A DNA stretch of 64,000 bases, from positions 1 to 64,000 of IMG/VR virus record IMGVR_UViG_3300020474_000008. One strand, 5' to 3'. This DNA comes from a virus. A program made the translations under genes and the position numbers. Of the stretch, positions 62,892-64,000 are shown one piece after another; the first letter of the stretch is position 1, and each line of letters opens with the position of its first letter. The notes below the pieces were generated by a model. It searched no databases. It had not been told where the DNA came from and was given only the letters and a program-made list of their open reading frames with translations.

Positions 62892-64000
62892 GGTTCTATC
62901 CTGGAAAAGTTGCCTTGTTTCTCAAATTTAATCACATTATCAAACTTATCTTCAAGACCTTCCTTGTGAGAGATAACAAAGATGTTAGCATCTTTGATTA
63001 CAAATCTAATAATTTTAAGGAACTCTTCTGTACCAAACCCATCAAGAGATGAGTCAAAGACTTCATCCATGATAAGAAGATTGGTGTTTACAGAGTTCTT
63101 CATCCTAGCAATCTCTCTCCAAGTAAAGAGTAAAGCAAGATCAATTCTCATCTTCTCTCCTTCTGAGAAAGAAGAGTATGAGAAATCTTCATGAATAGGT
63201 GACTCAATAGTTTCAGTGAATTCTTCATCAAGTTTAAAGTTGATGTAAAAATCCATCATCTGCAAATACTTGTTTGCTTGTTGATTGATGACTGGAAGAT
63301 ACTTCTTGATGATCTGGGTTTTTACTCCTCCATCTTTTAGGAGGTTGTATGTGAAATCAAGATAAGTAATCTTCTCTTTCTTGTCACTTATACTCTCAAA
63401 GGTGTCTTGAAGACTGACTCTGAACTGTTCTAGTTTTTCATGTTCAGTATTTCTGTCTGCAATTTGACTGGTAATAGTTTGAATTTCTTGTTCAATTCTT
63501 TTGATTTGTTTTTGACACCCATTGATATGAGAATTGTTTTGAGTAATGCCATTAAGTAACTTTGTGAGATCTCCTGAGATTTGCTTGAATTGAGCCTCTC
63601 TTTCTTCTTCACTTTTAATTGCCACAAGGAGTTCTTGATAACCCTTTTGCAATTCTGATGCTTTATTTTGAGAGGAACTAATTCTATTTAAGCGAAAGTT
63701 CTCTTCAATGTCCTGCTCACAGGTTGGGCAAACCCTATTTTCTGAAAAGAACTTGTGCTCTTTCACAATAGCATTAATCTTTCCAGAAAGTCTGCCTTTA
63801 ATGTTACTAAACTCTACAAGTTTACTTTGTGATCCTTGAAGAGAGTTCATCTTCTCTTGAAGAACAACTACTTCTTTATTGATACCATCATTTCTATGCA
63901 TGTAATCATTCTCTTCTGTGAGGAGAGAAGCAATTCTATGCTCTTTGTAACTAATATCTTCCTTACTTTGATTCTCAATCTGTTCAATAAAGTTCTTTTG
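62888..64000 (-). CDS. Recombination endonuclease subunit (T4 gp46-like), C-terminal part
   Basis: The frame is open to the window edge (about 370 residues seen). Coiled-coil arms flank a zinc hook with RVCPTCEQDIEE (C-x-x-C). SFSEGEKMRIDLALLFTWRE is the ABC signature, and LLIMDEVFDSSLDGFGTEEF the Walker B/D-loop, followed by IFVISHKEGLEDKFDNVIKF. SbcC/Rad50-type ATPase that works with gp47 in end resection for recombination-dependent replication. The N-terminal Walker A lies outside the window. Confidence 0.96.
   Translation of the reverse strand, partial: QKNFIEQIENQSKEDISYKEHRIASLLTEENDYMHRNDGINKEVVVLQEKMNSLQGSQSKLVEFSNIKGRLSGKINAIVKEHKFFSENRVCPTCEQDIEENFRLNRISSSQNKASELQKGYQELLVAIKSEEEREAQFKQISGDLTKLLNGITQNNSHINGCQKQIKRIEQEIQTITSQIADRNTEHEKLEQFRVSLQDTFESISDKKEKITYLDFTYNLLKDGGVKTQIIKKYLPVINQQANKYLQMMDFYINFKLDEEFTETIESPIHEDFSYSSFSEGEKMRIDLALLFTWREIARMKNSVNTNLLIMDEVFDSSLDGFGTEEFLKIIRFVIKDANIFVISHKEGLEDKFDNVIKFEKQGNFSRIEP

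Noticed and set aside
1-64000. CRISPR arrays, insertion sequences, integrase or attachment sites
   Set aside because: No regularly spaced repeats, transposase or integrase motifs were found; the tRNA genes are part of the phage array and not attachment targets.

Overview
This 64 kb window is part of the genome of a T4-like marine cyanophage (a cyanomyovirus of Synechococcus or Prochlorococcus). The T4 replication core is present: gp46, gp45, gp44, gp62, RegA, gp43, UvsX, gp41, a gp61-type primase and NrdA/NrdB. It is interleaved with typical cyanophage host-derived genes: psbA, two hli genes, petE, petF, zwf, gnd, pstS, mazG, purC, hsp20 and cobS/cobT-like genes. Almost every gene is on the minus strand, with ATGA or TAATG start/stop overlaps, so transcription runs from high to low coordinates. 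Both ends are open: gp46 runs off the right edge and psbA off the left.

Layout in transcription order, right to left. 64.0-53.4 kb: recombination and replication (gp46, small genes, cobT/cobS-like pair, DUF3310-type protein, clamp, clamp loader, Dam-type methylase, RegA, Hsp20). 53.4-46.3 kb: micro-membrane proteins under late promoters, then gp43, UvsX, a 2OG oxygenase, gp41 and MazG. 46.3-38.2 kb: lysine-rich and virion-type genes under late promoters, including one protein with a nucleotidyltransferase domain, plus a second DNA methyltransferase with its own host-type promoter. 38.2-31.6 kb: primase, NrdA, NrdB, a GIY-YIG-like endonuclease and a lysozyme-like protein. 31.6-29.4 kb: six tRNA genes (Arg, Thr, Asn, Val, Ser, Ile) interspersed with purC and small genes behind a consensus sigma70-type promoter. 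29.3-28.3 kb: small genes. 28.3-13.7 kb: an 18-gene operon for nucleotide-sugar synthesis and glycan transfer. 13.6-11.7 kb: two small secreted beta-barrel-like proteins and PstS. 11.5-4.5 kb: Hli proteins, gnd, zwf, many 36-80 aa membrane proteins, a nuclease, plastocyanin and ferredoxin. 4.5-2.8 kb: three membrane or proline-rich proteins. 3.0-1.1 kb: the only plus-strand operon, three exported proteins under a T4-type late promoter. 1.0-0 kb: two small genes and psbA.

Regulation is unusually legible. Host-type promoters (TTGACA or TTGTCA, 17 bp, TATAAT) precede hli, the tRNA array, the sugar operon and a methyltransferase. T4-type late motifs (TATAAATA, CATAAATA, CTAAATA) recur mostly 23-33 bp upstream of starts of virion-type and small genes. 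At psbA and at one outer-membrane-like gene, the two promoter types are fused in one element. Several intrinsic terminators overlap or abut the next promoter.

The metabolic genes form a coherent set. PsbA, Hli, plastocyanin and ferredoxin would support photosynthetic electron flow. Zwf and Gnd would feed NADPH and ribose-5-phosphate to NrdAB and PurC. PstS would support phosphate uptake. The sugar operon would remodel a cell-surface or virion glycan. I did no database searches; names rest on motifs and family knowledge.
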